Positions 32,304 through 40,832 of a stretch of DNA of 62,261 nt are shown piece after piece; position 1 is the stretch's first letter; the number at the start of each line of letters is the position of its first letter. A model generated the notes under the pieces. The model searched no databases. It was not told where the DNA came from and saw only the letters and a program-made list of their open reading frames with translations. The position numbers were made by a program, and so were the translations under genes. The stretch comes from Bdellovibrio sp. UBA4095 (GTDB taxonomy: Bacteria > Bdellovibrionota > Bdellovibrionia > Bdellovibrionales > Bdellovibrionaceae): assembly GCA_002381805.1 (NCBI GenBank), contig DFXZ01000004.1, positions 1,076,608-1,138,868 of the forward strand. The letters are read 5' to 3'.

Positions 32304-32756
32304 CTAGCGGCTGATTTCGTTGAGGCAGAAGACAGAGGCGCGGTGCTTGTTGGCGGGATAGTTCATACTTTCTCCGACGCGCAGGCATTCTTTTTTACGA
32401 ATGACTTTACTAAAACGTTGCAAGCACTCCCATCGAGCTTGGTCTCCGGTGTCAGGATATTCTAACTTGTTGGAAGCGCTTAAGCATTCTTTCAGTGTGA
32501 TTTGCTTGGCAAGATCAAACATGCAAATTAGTTTCGCTTCTTCGGCATTGATAGAATATTCCATTGTATCAGCGACCTTTAGGCATCGCGAAACGGTCAG
32601 GGAAGAACTTTTTTGTTTAATACAATTCATTCGAAAATCATCGCGTTGGTCAATCGCCAAGCCAATCTTTGGAGGCTGACAGGACAGCTCTTTGGCCTGA
32701 GTTGTTAAGCCGGAGACCAATAAAAGTGAAATGATCAGCAGAGTTCTGCGCAGCAT
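32304..32756 (-). CDS. Secreted Cys-paired tandem-repeat protein
   Basis: A 150-aa exported protein. After a signal peptide (TLLIISLLLVSGLTTQA) the rest is four repeats of about 33 residues with eight Cys in the pattern C-x19-C-x12 (first unit C-x18). The units share CL(K/S/R)xxxxxxxY and a second half ending in an A-x-x-x-C motif. All Cys are even in number and outside the cytoplasm, so four disulfides, probably between paired helices, are likely. I chose ATG 32756 for the signal peptide. I do not recognise the family. Confidence 0.7.
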   Translation of the reverse strand: MLRRTLLIISLLLVSGLTTQAKELSCQPPKIGLAIDQRDDFRMNCIKQKSSSLTVSRCLKVADTMEYSINAEEAKLICMFDLAKQITLKECLSASNKLEYPDTGDQARWECLQRFSKVIRKKECLRVGESMNYPANKHRASVFCLNEISR

Positions 32757-32880
32757 ACGTGAAGTCCTACCTTTGAGGTCCGTAGGATGCAATTCGAAGA
32801 CCGAGTTTAGCGAGAAATACATAGGTTCAGAAAGACATCGACTGTCTAACTTTGAGACAGTCGATCAAAAATGCGGAACC

Positions 32881-33891
32881 CTACCACTGGATGGGTTCAG
32901 GTTCTATTTCAACATTAAACTTGTTTTTAACATCAAGGCGGACTTGTTGAGCAAGTGCCCAAACGTCTTTAGCATCTGCCCCTCCATGATTTACAAGAAC
33001 TAGGGCCTGCTTCTCGTACATCCCAACGGGTCCGAGGCGTTTCCCTTTCCATCCCGCTCGGTCAATCAACCAGCCAGCTGCTAGTTTGAAACTTTGCTGA
33101 TACGGAAAGCTGACAAGGTCTGGATATTCCGTCAGTAGAGAGTTTCGCAGTTCAGTCGTCACGATCGGATTCTTAAAGAAACTGCCCGCATTACCGATGA
33201 TTTTGGGATCCGGAAGTTTAGTCTGTCGAATATGCTTCACGGCTTCAGAAATATTAATTGGATTTGGAGTCAGGCCGCGTCGGGAAATCTCTTTACCAAT
33301 ATCGCCATATTCTAGGTGAAGAGTGTTCTTTTTAGGCAGTCGGAATGTTACATCCCAGATCAGGTACTTCCCCGCGCCCTCTTGTTTAAAAAAACTATCG
33401 CGGTAGGCAAATCGACATTCAGAATTGGTGAACGTCTTGCTTTTTCCCGATGCGAGTTCGATGGCCGTGACTTCCCATAAGGAGTCTTTTATTTCCACGC
33501 CGTAGGCGCCGATATTCTGAATGGGAGCAGCTCCAACAGTCCCTGGAATCAACGAGAGGTTTTCCAATCCCCAGAAACCATTTTGCAAAGTGTACTGGAC
33601 GAACTCATCCCAGACTTCTCCGGCCTGAGCTTTGACAAACCAAAAGTCATTGTCCTCTTGGATAAGTTCCTTTCCCCGATTGCATACTTTAATCACAAGT
33701 CCCGAAACAAGGTTAGGTAGGACAAGATTACTGCCACCGCCAAGTATTCGCAGAGGTAGCTTTTGCAGTGTCTGATCGCTTAGGATCTTTTGAAGTTCTA
33801 CTAAAGAAGAGACTTCAACAAATCTTTCAGCGAGAGATCGCAGTTGAAGAGTATTGTGATTGCTAAGATCAGCCTGGGTTAAGATCTGCAT
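32881..33891 (-). CDS. murB: UDP-N-acetylenolpyruvoylglucosamine reductase
   Basis: MurB reduces UDP-GlcNAc-enolpyruvate to UDP-MurNAc with NADPH and FAD. In 336 aa: LRILGGGSNLVL (FAD binding), LIPGTVGAAPIQNIGAYGVE, RFAYRDSFFK and GNAGSFFKNP, whose Ser is the proton donor. The Tyr-containing loop marks a type I (E. coli-like) enzyme. In many bacteria murB lies between murC and ftsQ. Here it is about 20 kb from that position, next to a PilZ gene. Confidence 0.95.
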   Translation of the reverse strand: MQILTQADLSNHNTLQLRSLAERFVEVSSLVELQKILSDQTLQKLPLRILGGGSNLVLPNLVSGLVIKVCNRGKELIQEDNDFWFVKAQAGEVWDEFVQYTLQNGFWGLENLSLIPGTVGAAPIQNIGAYGVEIKDSLWEVTAIELASGKSKTFTNSECRFAYRDSFFKQEGAGKYLIWDVTFRLPKKNTLHLEYGDIGKEISRRGLTPNPINISEAVKHIRQTKLPDPKIIGNAGSFFKNPIVTTELRNSLLTEYPDLVSFPYQQSFKLAAGWLIDRAGWKGKRLGPVGMYEKQALVLVNHGGADAKDVWALAQQVRLDVKNKFNVEIEPEPIQW

Positions 33892-33903
33892 GGCCAGAGC
33901 ATA

Positions 33904-34212
33904 TTAGAAGCCGCTAGTTTTTGCCATCATTCTTTCAAGAACTTCGTCTTTGCTGATGAAGCATATTCCCATTCCGAGGCCTTTGCTCCAGATTACTTCA
34001 GCGGCAACGTTGTGGGATTTTTTTAAGGTATCTAACCTAACTGTAAGACTTAAGAGATCGCCTTTTTTGGGAACGTAACCACCCTTGGCGATCTCTAAGA
34101 ATGCGCCGGTTTGAGAGAGGTTTCGCAATTGTGCACTGACAATACCGATATGCCCGTAGATTTCTACGTGCGCTTGTTCTTTCGTCACATATCGCTTTGA
34201 ATTTGTATTCAT
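33904..34212 (-). CDS. PilZ-domain protein
   Basis: A 102-aa single-domain protein. The second half of the PilZ signature is present (NLSQTGAFLEI, for D/N-x-S-x-x-G), as are the later strands (GDLLSLTVRL, AAEVIWSKGLGMGICFI). The N-terminal RxxxR that grips cyclic di-GMP is not clear (SKRYVTKEQ). It may therefore bind c-di-GMP weakly or not at all. I chose ATG 34212 with AAGGTG upstream. Bdellovibrio species carry many PilZ proteins. Confidence 0.75.
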   Translation of the reverse strand: MNTNSKRYVTKEQAHVEIYGHIGIVSAQLRNLSQTGAFLEIAKGGYVPKKGDLLSLTVRLDTLKKSHNVAAEVIWSKGLGMGICFISKDEVLERMMAKTSGF

Positions 34213-34297
34213 GATCACTGCACCTTAACAATAGTTTCGGAGAGATCAGGGGTATTTCTGAGCATTTTTAAGGCAAATCTCAAAATGAGATCGAATT

Positions 34298-34813
34298 CTA
34301 GACTGGCCTTCTTAAGTAGGTCAAAAATGAAAACGGAATAGGCAGTGCGATGTCTCTTTTTTCAGTCAGGCTGAAAACTTTTTCGTCAATTTCAGGATAA
34401 TAGGTGTCACCCTCGAACTCCTTTTGGATAAGGGTAACAAGCAGTTTGTTGGCGTGTGGAAGAGATTGTCGGTAGATTTCCCCACCACCGATGATGAATA
34501 CTTCCTCTCCCCATTGCGCTGTCAAAGTACCCGCTTTTTTCATAGCCTCTTCAAGGGAGTTCACAAAAATCACTGGACTGGTTTCAGATGACTGGAAGGT
34601 GTGATTGGAGGGGGCGCGCGTAATTACAATATGATAGCGGTTGGGAAGTGCTTTTCCCTTGAAAGAATCAAAAGTCTTTCGACCCATAATCATCACATGC
34701 CCTTTTGTAGTATCGCGGAAGAATTTCATATCTTCGGGGAGGTGCCAGGGAAGATCTCCTTGGGTTCCTATCACATGATTTTTAGAGCACGCCACGATAT
34801 GGGTCAGGATCAT
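34298..34813 (-). CDS. folA: Dihydrofolate reductase
   Basis: DHFR reduces dihydrofolate to tetrahydrofolate with NADPH. The 171-aa protein shows IVACSKNHVIGTQGDLPWHL (Met20 loop region), the acidic active-site residue in PEDMKFF, HVMIMGRKTFDSF, PNRYHIVITR and FIIGGGEIY. It overlaps thyA by 4 bases (ATGA), so the two are translated together, matching the need to recycle the dihydrofolate produced by ThyA. Confidence 0.95.
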   Translation of the reverse strand: MILTHIVACSKNHVIGTQGDLPWHLPEDMKFFRDTTKGHVMIMGRKTFDSFKGKALPNRYHIVITRAPSNHTFQSSETSPVIFVNSLEEAMKKAGTLTAQWGEEVFIIGGGEIYRQSLPHANKLLVTLIQKEFEGDTYYPEIDEKVFSLTEKRDIALPIPFSFLTYLRRPV

Positions 34814-35604
34814 ACGGCAACCTCGGCCTTAATAGCGGGATGCGGATCGTATCCGACGACTGCGATGTCTTCGAATGTGAAGTCAAAAATATTCTTAATA
34901 GAAGGATTCAACTTTAATTGCGGTAGCGGTCGGAAATCGCGAGTTAACTGGAGCTGTGTTTGTTCAATATGGTTAGAGTAAAGATGAGCATCACCCAGCG
35001 TGTGTACGAAGTCGCCTACTTGTAAGTCGCACACCTGAGCGATCATGTGAGTGAGAAGGGCATAGCTGGCGATATTGAAAGGCACACCTAAGAAAATATC
35101 TGCGCTTCGCTGGTAAAGTTGACAAGACAGCTTGCCGTTGGCGACGTAGAACTGGAAAAAGGCATGACAAGGTGGCAGGGCCATCTTGTCAACATCACCG
35201 GGGTTAAAGGCAATAACCAAATGTCTGCGAGAGTCAGGATTTTTTTTGATTTGTTCGATAACGTTGGAAAGCTGATCGATCGATCTGCCGTCCGCAGTCT
35301 GCCATGAGCGCCATTGTTTACCGTACACGGGACCCAAGTCGCCGTTTTCGTCAGCCCACTCGTCCCAAATCGTTACTTTGTTATCACGAAGATATTTAAT
35401 ATTCGTTTCGCCCTTTATGAACCATAAGAGTTCGTGAAAAATCGATCGAGTGTGCAGCTTTTTAGTGGTTAAAAGAGGAAACCCCTCCTGCAGATCAAAA
35501 CGCATTTGATAACCGAAAACGGAAATTGTGCCTGTTCCTGTTCGGTCGTTTTTCTTTGATCCGTTTTCAAGCACATGTTTCATGAGATCGTGGTATTGCT
35601 TCAT
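34810..35604 (-). CDS. thyA: Thymidylate synthase
   Basis: ThyA makes dTMP from dUMP using methylene-THF. The protein has exactly the E. coli length of 264 aa. It shows NDRTGTGTISVFGYQMRFDL, the catalytic Cys in ALPPCHAFFQFYV, QRSADIFLGVPFNIASYALL and DAHLYSNHIEQ. It is upstream of folA in a two-gene unit. ThyA and not ThyX is used, so folA is needed. Confidence 0.97.
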   Translation of the reverse strand: MKQYHDLMKHVLENGSKKNDRTGTGTISVFGYQMRFDLQEGFPLLTTKKLHTRSIFHELLWFIKGETNIKYLRDNKVTIWDEWADENGDLGPVYGKQWRSWQTADGRSIDQLSNVIEQIKKNPDSRRHLVIAFNPGDVDKMALPPCHAFFQFYVANGKLSCQLYQRSADIFLGVPFNIASYALLTHMIAQVCDLQVGDFVHTLGDAHLYSNHIEQTQLQLTRDFRPLPQLKLNPSIKNIFDFTFEDIAVVGYDPHPAIKAEVAV

Positions 35605-35707
35605 GGGCCCTCCTGCATGACCTGGACATTCTATTTCCGAGAGAGCTAAAGTCTATTTTAAAAATGCGTTCCGACAGTTTTAGCGCAGAGCCTTAGTGTC
35701 GGCGCAC

Positions 35708-35738
35708 AAAAAAAAAGCCCACTTTTCAGTGGGCTTTT
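35708..35738 (-). terminator. Intrinsic terminator of hpt
   Basis: On the minus strand an 11-bp stem (AAAAGCCCACT/AGTGGGCTTTT) with a GAAA loop runs into nine T. It begins 3 bases after the hpt stop and separates hpt from thyA. Confidence 0.93.
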
Positions 35739-35740
35739 GT

Positions 35741-36268
35741 TTACTGCAGGCTTTGAACCTGAGCAATGTAGGGTAGATTTCGATAGTATCCCTGGTAGTC
35801 GAGCCCATATCCCACAACAAAATCGTTAGGTATTTGGAAGCCAACATGATCGATTTGGCAGGGAACCTTCAGTGCATCAGGCTTTTCCAAAAGAGCGATT
35901 GTCGTAAGGCTCTTGGGTTTACGCGACAGAATGGAGTTTTTCAAATAGTTCATAGTCAGTCCCGTGTCGACAATGTCCTCGACCAGAATGACGTGGCAAT
36001 TTTCAACAGGACTTGCAAGATCTAAAGTTACTTTGACTTCGCCAGAAGAAGAAGTGCCTGTATAGCTGGAAACGCCAAAGAACTCACAGGTAATATCCGC
36101 AGAGATGTTCCGGATAAGGTCGGAGTAAAACATAAACGAACCTTTAAGAACGCAAACGGCGACAATTTTTTCATTTTTAAACTTTTCGGAAAGAAGCTTT
36201 CCCAGCTCTTTCACTTTAGTTTGGATTTGCTCTTCGCTGATATAAGATTTCAAAGACAGGTTTGTCAT
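35741..36268 (-). CDS. hpt: Hypoxanthine phosphoribosyltransferase
   Basis: A purine-salvage enzyme that makes IMP (or GMP) from the base and PRPP. The 175-aa protein has VCVLKGSFMFYSDL, the PRPP-binding loop VILVEDIVDTGLTM, and the C-terminal DFVVGYGLDYQGYYRNLPYI typical of bacterial Hpt. Salvage is relevant for a predator that takes up prey nucleotides, but the gene is general. Transcription ends at the terminator directly after the stop. Confidence 0.95.
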   Translation of the reverse strand: MTNLSLKSYISEEQIQTKVKELGKLLSEKFKNEKIVAVCVLKGSFMFYSDLIRNISADITCEFFGVSSYTGTSSSGEVKVTLDLASPVENCHVILVEDIVDTGLTMNYLKNSILSRKPKSLTTIALLEKPDALKVPCQIDHVGFQIPNDFVVGYGLDYQGYYRNLPYIAQVQSLQ

Positions 36269-36335
36269 GGACGGACCCTTTCTCGACGGAACGTTGTATT
36301 AAAACTGCCCGAGAAGGACGTCTTCGGTCAAGGTT

Positions 36336-37385
36336 TTACTGACCTTTTTCAAATTCAATAAAGATGACGAAATCGCTCTCGCCAGAGCGAAACTTAGCGG
36401 ATTTCAGGATCTGGTAAATATCAATGGCCGTCAAAGCGTCTTCGTTTTCCAGATTTGAGTGTGTTGGCATAACGCCTGACATGAAAAAGCCAGTTTCATC
36501 GTTAAGCTCAAAAATAGCTGGGAATGATTTACGCTGGATTTCAAAGCCACCATTGGGGCTCTGTTCTCTCCAGGTTCTTTGGATCTCTAAATTTCCCCTC
36601 AGGTTGTTTGTATCAAGCTCACCAATTTCGAAGAAAGTGGTGAGTCCGATCTCGACAGAAGGGTCTGCTCGGTCCTTCAGTCCGTAGGACCATTGCAAAG
36701 ACTTGCCGGAATCAAGTGATCTGATTTCTTTATGTAGAATTTGAATCAGTGAAGAGTTTAGTCGCTTGCCAATGTCGGGCAGGATTCCGGCTGTGTACTC
36801 GCCGAAGCTCATAAATTGCCCGGTTCTGCGAGATGATTCATAGACGGCACTGAGCGCACGACGATCGACCTCAGCATAGTGTACTATCAGTTGGGGTGAT
36901 GAGGTTTTTGCCAGAGTTCTTTCTTTTGATTTTTCGCCTTCCGGAGAATTAGCTGCGCGGGTGGAGAGAGGTTTTGCATCCATTGCTTCAGCCGCGCCAG
37001 GATTTTCGTCGGGGGTGTTTGCCGTCAAATTATTTGGAGACTCAGCAGAGGCTGACTGAGGCTGATTTGAAGCGGACTCAAAAACCTCCGCCGGTGCAGC
37101 TTGCTCTGCCGCTACGCCCTTGTTCTTGCTGTAAGTGTTAATTTGCACAATGGTTCGGGCAGGTTTCGCCGTCACTTCTTTTTTGAGAGCACCGGTCTTG
37201 TAGACGTAAAAACCGACACCAATCGCAGCAAGAGAAAGAACAGATGCCTGAGTCAAAGAACTCGAAAAAAATCTCTTCCACAACGGAGGTGTGACCGGCC
37301 TAAACGATTCAATATCGACACCACATTGGGCGCAATATTTATCCTTAGGCTGTTGAAACCCGCAACGTGGGCAATTGATTAGCAT
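36336..37385 (-). CDS. Zinc-ribbon membrane protein of unknown function
   Basis: A 349-aa protein. It begins with a zinc ribbon (CPRCGFQQPKDKYCAQCG, two CxxC pairs), has one membrane helix at about 47-65 (ASVLSLAAIGVGFYVY), a Ser/Ala/Pro-rich linker, and a C-terminal domain (165-349) with no motif I recognise. The ribbon should be cytoplasmic and the C-terminal domain periplasmic. Divergent from rsmH. Function unknown. Confidence 0.7.
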   Translation of the reverse strand: MLINCPRCGFQQPKDKYCAQCGVDIESFRPVTPPLWKRFFSSSLTQASVLSLAAIGVGFYVYKTGALKKEVTAKPARTIVQINTYSKNKGVAAEQAAPAEVFESASNQPQSASAESPNNLTANTPDENPGAAEAMDAKPLSTRAANSPEGEKSKERTLAKTSSPQLIVHYAEVDRRALSAVYESSRRTGQFMSFGEYTAGILPDIGKRLNSSLIQILHKEIRSLDSGKSLQWSYGLKDRADPSVEIGLTTFFEIGELDTNNLRGNLEIQRTWREQSPNGGFEIQRKSFPAIFELNDETGFFMSGVMPTHSNLENEDALTAIDIYQILKSAKFRSGESDFVIFIEFEKGQ

Positions 37386-37441
37386 CGGCTCGAATTCCTC
37401 TGTTTGATTAAGACCTTATCCTAAGACTAAAGCAAAGCCGC

Positions 37442-37470
37442 TTGACGCTCAACAGAATTATTCATACCTT
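37442..37470 (+). promoter_or_regulatory. Sigma-70-type promoter candidate for the rsmH-ftsL-ftsI operon
   Basis: TTGACG (37442-37447; five of six to TTGACA), a 17-base spacer and TACCTT (37465-37470; three of six to TATAAT). It lies 40 bases before the chosen rsmH start, in the 125-base divergent region. Confidence 0.4.
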
Positions 37471-37510
37471 GAAAGCTCTGAAATCCTCTTCTGACTGGGA
37501 AAGCGTAGCG

Positions 37511-38497
37511 ATGAAAAAATATAAGCCTAAATCTGGCGAGAAAATTGAAATCCAGGAAGAGGTGGTCCCGCCCAAAGTAGAGTTAAAGACGCAGTTTTCA
37601 CCAGAGCATTACCCTGTCTTGCTTCAGGAAGTTTTGGCTGCGTTTTATCCCTATCGCGCTAAAGAAGATGTTCTTTATTTTGACGGAACTTTCGGCAGAG
37701 GCGGTCATTACCTTGCACTGAAGGAAGTGATTCCTCAGATGAAGGCGACAGTCATGGATCAAGATCAGCATGCCATCGAGTATGCGAAGAGCCGCTTCCA
37801 GACCGAAGTCCAGAACGGCCAGTTAAGGGTAATTCACGGAAATTTCTCACAGTTTTCAGAACACAATCTTAAAGACTTTGATATGATGTTGTTAGATCTA
37901 GGGGTGAGCTCGCCACAGTTAGACCAGGCAGAACGCGGGTTTAGCTTCTACAATGATGGCCCCTTAGATATGCGGATGAATCAGCAACAAGGATTGACGG
38001 CTGAGATGATTGTGAATACGGCATCAGAGGAAGACCTCATTCGAATTTTTAAAGACTATGGTGAAGTCTATCGGCCTACGCGCGTAGTACGTGCCATCGT
38101 TCACGATCGCAAAACAAAAGCTTTTCAAAGTACGAATCAGTTAGCCGGTCTTATTGAAAGAGTTGATGGCTGGCAGGTGAAGGGACACCACCCTGCAACC
38201 AAGTACTTTATGGCATTGCGATTGGCTGTAAATTCTGAGCTTGAAGTCGTGGCTGACGCCTTGCCTGCGATGATAAAAGCATTGAAGCCTCGGGGTCGTT
38301 TAGCGGTAATTTCTTTTCATTCGTTGGAAGATCGAATTGTGAAAACGATCTTTCGTGATTCTCAAGATTTTGGAAAATCAGTTTACAAAAAAGTTATTGT
38401 TCCCACTCAGGAAGAGTGTGATCGCAACTCTCGGTCGCGTTCAGCGAAACTGAGAGTGTTTGAGAGGAGTGCTCAGGATGAGCTCAGAGAACTTTAG
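37511..38497 (+). CDS. rsmH: 16S rRNA (cytosine-1402-N4)-methyltransferase
   Basis: RsmH (MraW) methylates C1402 in the ribosomal P site and usually begins the dcw cluster after mraZ. Here no mraZ is seen. Motifs are HYPVLLQEVL, FDGTFGRGGHYLAL (SAM binding), LLDLGVSSPQLDQAERGFSF, GPLDMRM and VISFHSLEDRIVKTIF. I chose ATG 37511 (328 aa); TTG 37442 coincides with a likely -35 box. The first 25 residues are Lys/Glu-rich and extra compared with E. coli. It overlaps ftsL by 20 bases. Confidence 0.95.
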   Translation: MKKYKPKSGEKIEIQEEVVPPKVELKTQFSPEHYPVLLQEVLAAFYPYRAKEDVLYFDGTFGRGGHYLALKEVIPQMKATVMDQDQHAIEYAKSRFQTEVQNGQLRVIHGNFSQFSEHNLKDFDMMLLDLGVSSPQLDQAERGFSFYNDGPLDMRMNQQQGLTAEMIVNTASEEDLIRIFKDYGEVYRPTRVVRAIVHDRKTKAFQSTNQLAGLIERVDGWQVKGHHPATKYFMALRLAVNSELEVVADALPAMIKALKPRGRLAVISFHSLEDRIVKTIFRDSQDFGKSVYKKVIVPTQEECDRNSRSRSAKLRVFERSAQDELREL

Positions 38498-38807
38498 GCA
38501 GTTAAAACCTTTTTTTAGCATTCTCATTATCATCGCGACGTTGTTTTCCATAGTATTCCTGCAGATGGAAGAACGACGTATGGGTTACAGTGTTCTGAAA
38601 CTGACTCGAGAGTATAAGCAAGTTTGGGAAGAGCGTCGGGTCAAAGAAATTGCTCTGGCGAAGGTTACTCGGCCGCAACTTCTTGACAGTGTGGCTCAAG
38701 AGAAATTTACGCTCAAGAAAGTACAAGCTAATCAAATTATTCATCTCTCCGGACCGCTTAGCGAAGATATTCAGAGTGTTATTGGAATCGTTAAAAAGGA
38801 TCTTTAA
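38478..38807 (+). CDS. ftsL: Cell division protein FtsL
   Basis: FtsL is a small bitopic divisome protein that pairs with FtsB and activates FtsWI. The 109-aa protein has a short cytoplasmic N-terminus, one membrane helix (FSILIIIATLFSIVFLQM) and a periplasmic coiled coil (KLTREYKQVWEERRVKEIAL). Identification rests on size, topology and place between rsmH and ftsI, because FtsL sequences are poorly conserved. The start ATG 38478 follows GAGGAG and overlaps rsmH. Confidence 0.85.
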   Translation: MSSENFRQLKPFFSILIIIATLFSIVFLQMEERRMGYSVLKLTREYKQVWEERRVKEIALAKVTRPQLLDSVAQEKFTLKKVQANQIIHLSGPLSEDIQSVIGIVKKDL

Positions 38808-40787
38808 TTGAAATCGCGAATAGTTGCCATTTTTGTAGGAATTTTGATTCTGTGGTCGATGCTTATTTTGCGAGCGGGGCACCTTCAGTTTATCCCTGAT
38901 GATAGGTTGAACACTCTGCAAAGTCGGCAGTTTCAAAAAACTGTGACTTTGCAAGCGCGACGTGGCGCTATCGTTGATAGTAAAGGACGAGACCTCGCGA
39001 TGTCTGCGACGGCTTACTCACTTTATGCCGACCCCAAACTTTTAGAAAATCGCAGAGCCGTTGCAAAAAAGTTGGCCAAAGCACTGAATCAATCTTTTAG
39101 TTCTGTTTATTCAAAAATTAAGGATGGCTCAAGAAGATTTGTATGGATCGAAAGAAAATTAGAACAGGACAAAGCTGACGAAATTAAAGCTTGGAATATA
39201 CGTGGACTTTCTTTTGTCGAAGAATGGCGGCGGGTTTATCCAAACGAGAGTTTGCTTGCGCAAACCCTGGGCTTTATGGGAAGTGAAGGTCAGGGACTTG
39301 AGGGGCTTGAGCTTGGTCAGGATCATCTTTTAAGAGGAAACACAAAAAAGGTGTTCATGAAGAAAGATGCCAGGGGTCGTCCTTTAATCAACAATGGTTT
39401 AATGTTCACCGAACATCCGGAAGGCCATGAGCTTCGCTTGACCGTGGATTCAGAGCTGCAATATCGATTAGAATCAGAATTGCAAAACGCTATGAGCGGT
39501 TATCAAGCGGAACAAGCGTTCGGAGTTATTCTGGATGCAAAGACATCGGCGGTTCTGGCTCTTGCCTCTGCTCCAACCTTTGATGTGAACCGTGCTATGC
39601 GCGCGCCGGCTGAATCACGAAGAAACAAAATAATGACCGACGTTTTTGAGCCGGGGTCGACGATGAAGACCTTTGTTATCGCAGCAGCCTTGCGCGATTC
39701 CAAGTTGCAGCCGAACACAAAGTTTTATTGTGAAAACGGCAGCTTTAAAGTTGGTGACAGGGTCATCCGCGAAGCTGAAAGTAAAGAGAAGTTCGGTGAT
39801 TTAACGGTGGCGCAAATTTTAGCAGTTTCTTCCAATGTAGGAACAACGAAGATCGCTTTTGCAATGGGTTCGGAAAGGCTGCGCCAGGGGCTCTTGGATT
39901 TTGGATTCGGGCAACGCTCGGGTGTCGATTTCCCGGGAGAAGCTCGAGGAACCCTGCACGGGCTACCATGGCGACCTCATCTTTTAAGTAACGTCTCGTT
40001 CGGTCATGGTATGACAGCTACATCTTTACAGATTGCCAATGCCTATGCTGCCATTGCCAACGGAGGAGTGCTGAATACGCCTTATCTGATTCAATCAGTG
40101 CGCGATGGGGAGACTGGCGAAGTGCAAGAGGCCACTCCTAAACCGGTTCGCCGAGTATTGACCCAGGAGCAAGCGGCGCAAATGCGAGCGATGCTGGTTG
40201 GGGTTACCTCAAAAGGTGGAACCGGCGGATTAGCTCGAGTTGATGGATACATGGTCGGTGGAAAAACCGGAACAGCTCAAAAGGTGAATCCTAACGGTCG
40301 CGGTTATTTACCGGGAGCTTACATTTCAAGTTTTGCCGGGTTCATTCCAGCCAATGATCCGAAGTATGTGATCTTTATTGCCGTGGATTCTCCGAAAAAA
40401 TCTTATTACGGTTCGACCGTGGCTGCTCCTATCTTTTCAAGAATTGCCTCTTACGCCGTTCGCAAAGAAGGCATTGCTCCGCTGTATCTTTCGGACGAGA
40501 AAACGGAGCAGAAAAAACGCGAGATCATTGCCAAGAACACTCTTGGCAAAAAAGAGGACACCAAGGAAATGCGCTTAACCGCCGAAGAGTTGCATCAGGT
40601 TACGGACCTGGATGCTCTCGAGACTGTTCCAGATCTTATGAAACTTTCGACTCGCGAGGTCCTTCGCAGAATCAACGGTCGAGACCTCAACGTAAAGTTC
40701 ATCGGCCGAGGAATGGTTTCTGAGATTGTGCCTGCTCCGGGAAGCGCCTTACCAAAGGATCGCGAAATCAAGGTTATACTTAAATAG
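38808..40787 (+). CDS. ftsI: Septal peptidoglycan transpeptidase FtsI (PBP3) with C-terminal PASTA domain
   Basis: A class B PBP that cross-links septal peptidoglycan with FtsW. The 659-aa protein has an N-terminal membrane helix (IVAIFVGILILWSMLILRA), the pedestal domain (RRGAIVDSKGRDLA) and the transpeptidase motifs EPGSTMKTF (Ser284), SSNVG and GGKTGTAQ. Residues 600-659 form a PASTA domain (VPDLMKLSTREVLRRI, VSEIVPAPGSALP), absent in E. coli FtsI but known in SpoVD and some deltaproteobacteria. TTG 38808, directly after the ftsL stop, is preceded by AAGGA. Confidence 0.95.
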   Translation: MKSRIVAIFVGILILWSMLILRAGHLQFIPDDRLNTLQSRQFQKTVTLQARRGAIVDSKGRDLAMSATAYSLYADPKLLENRRAVAKKLAKALNQSFSSVYSKIKDGSRRFVWIERKLEQDKADEIKAWNIRGLSFVEEWRRVYPNESLLAQTLGFMGSEGQGLEGLELGQDHLLRGNTKKVFMKKDARGRPLINNGLMFTEHPEGHELRLTVDSELQYRLESELQNAMSGYQAEQAFGVILDAKTSAVLALASAPTFDVNRAMRAPAESRRNKIMTDVFEPGSTMKTFVIAAALRDSKLQPNTKFYCENGSFKVGDRVIREAESKEKFGDLTVAQILAVSSNVGTTKIAFAMGSERLRQGLLDFGFGQRSGVDFPGEARGTLHGLPWRPHLLSNVSFGHGMTATSLQIANAYAAIANGGVLNTPYLIQSVRDGETGEVQEATPKPVRRVLTQEQAAQMRAMLVGVTSKGGTGGLARVDGYMVGGKTGTAQKVNPNGRGYLPGAYISSFAGFIPANDPKYVIFIAVDSPKKSYYGSTVAAPIFSRIASYAVRKEGIAPLYLSDEKTEQKKREIIAKNTLGKKEDTKEMRLTAEELHQVTDLDALETVPDLMKLSTREVLRRINGRDLNVKFIGRGMVSEIVPAPGSALPKDREIKVILK

Positions 40788-40832
40788 TATAGAAAGACTG
40801 AATTGTTGGTCAGCAATCAGATCCGTCTGTTT

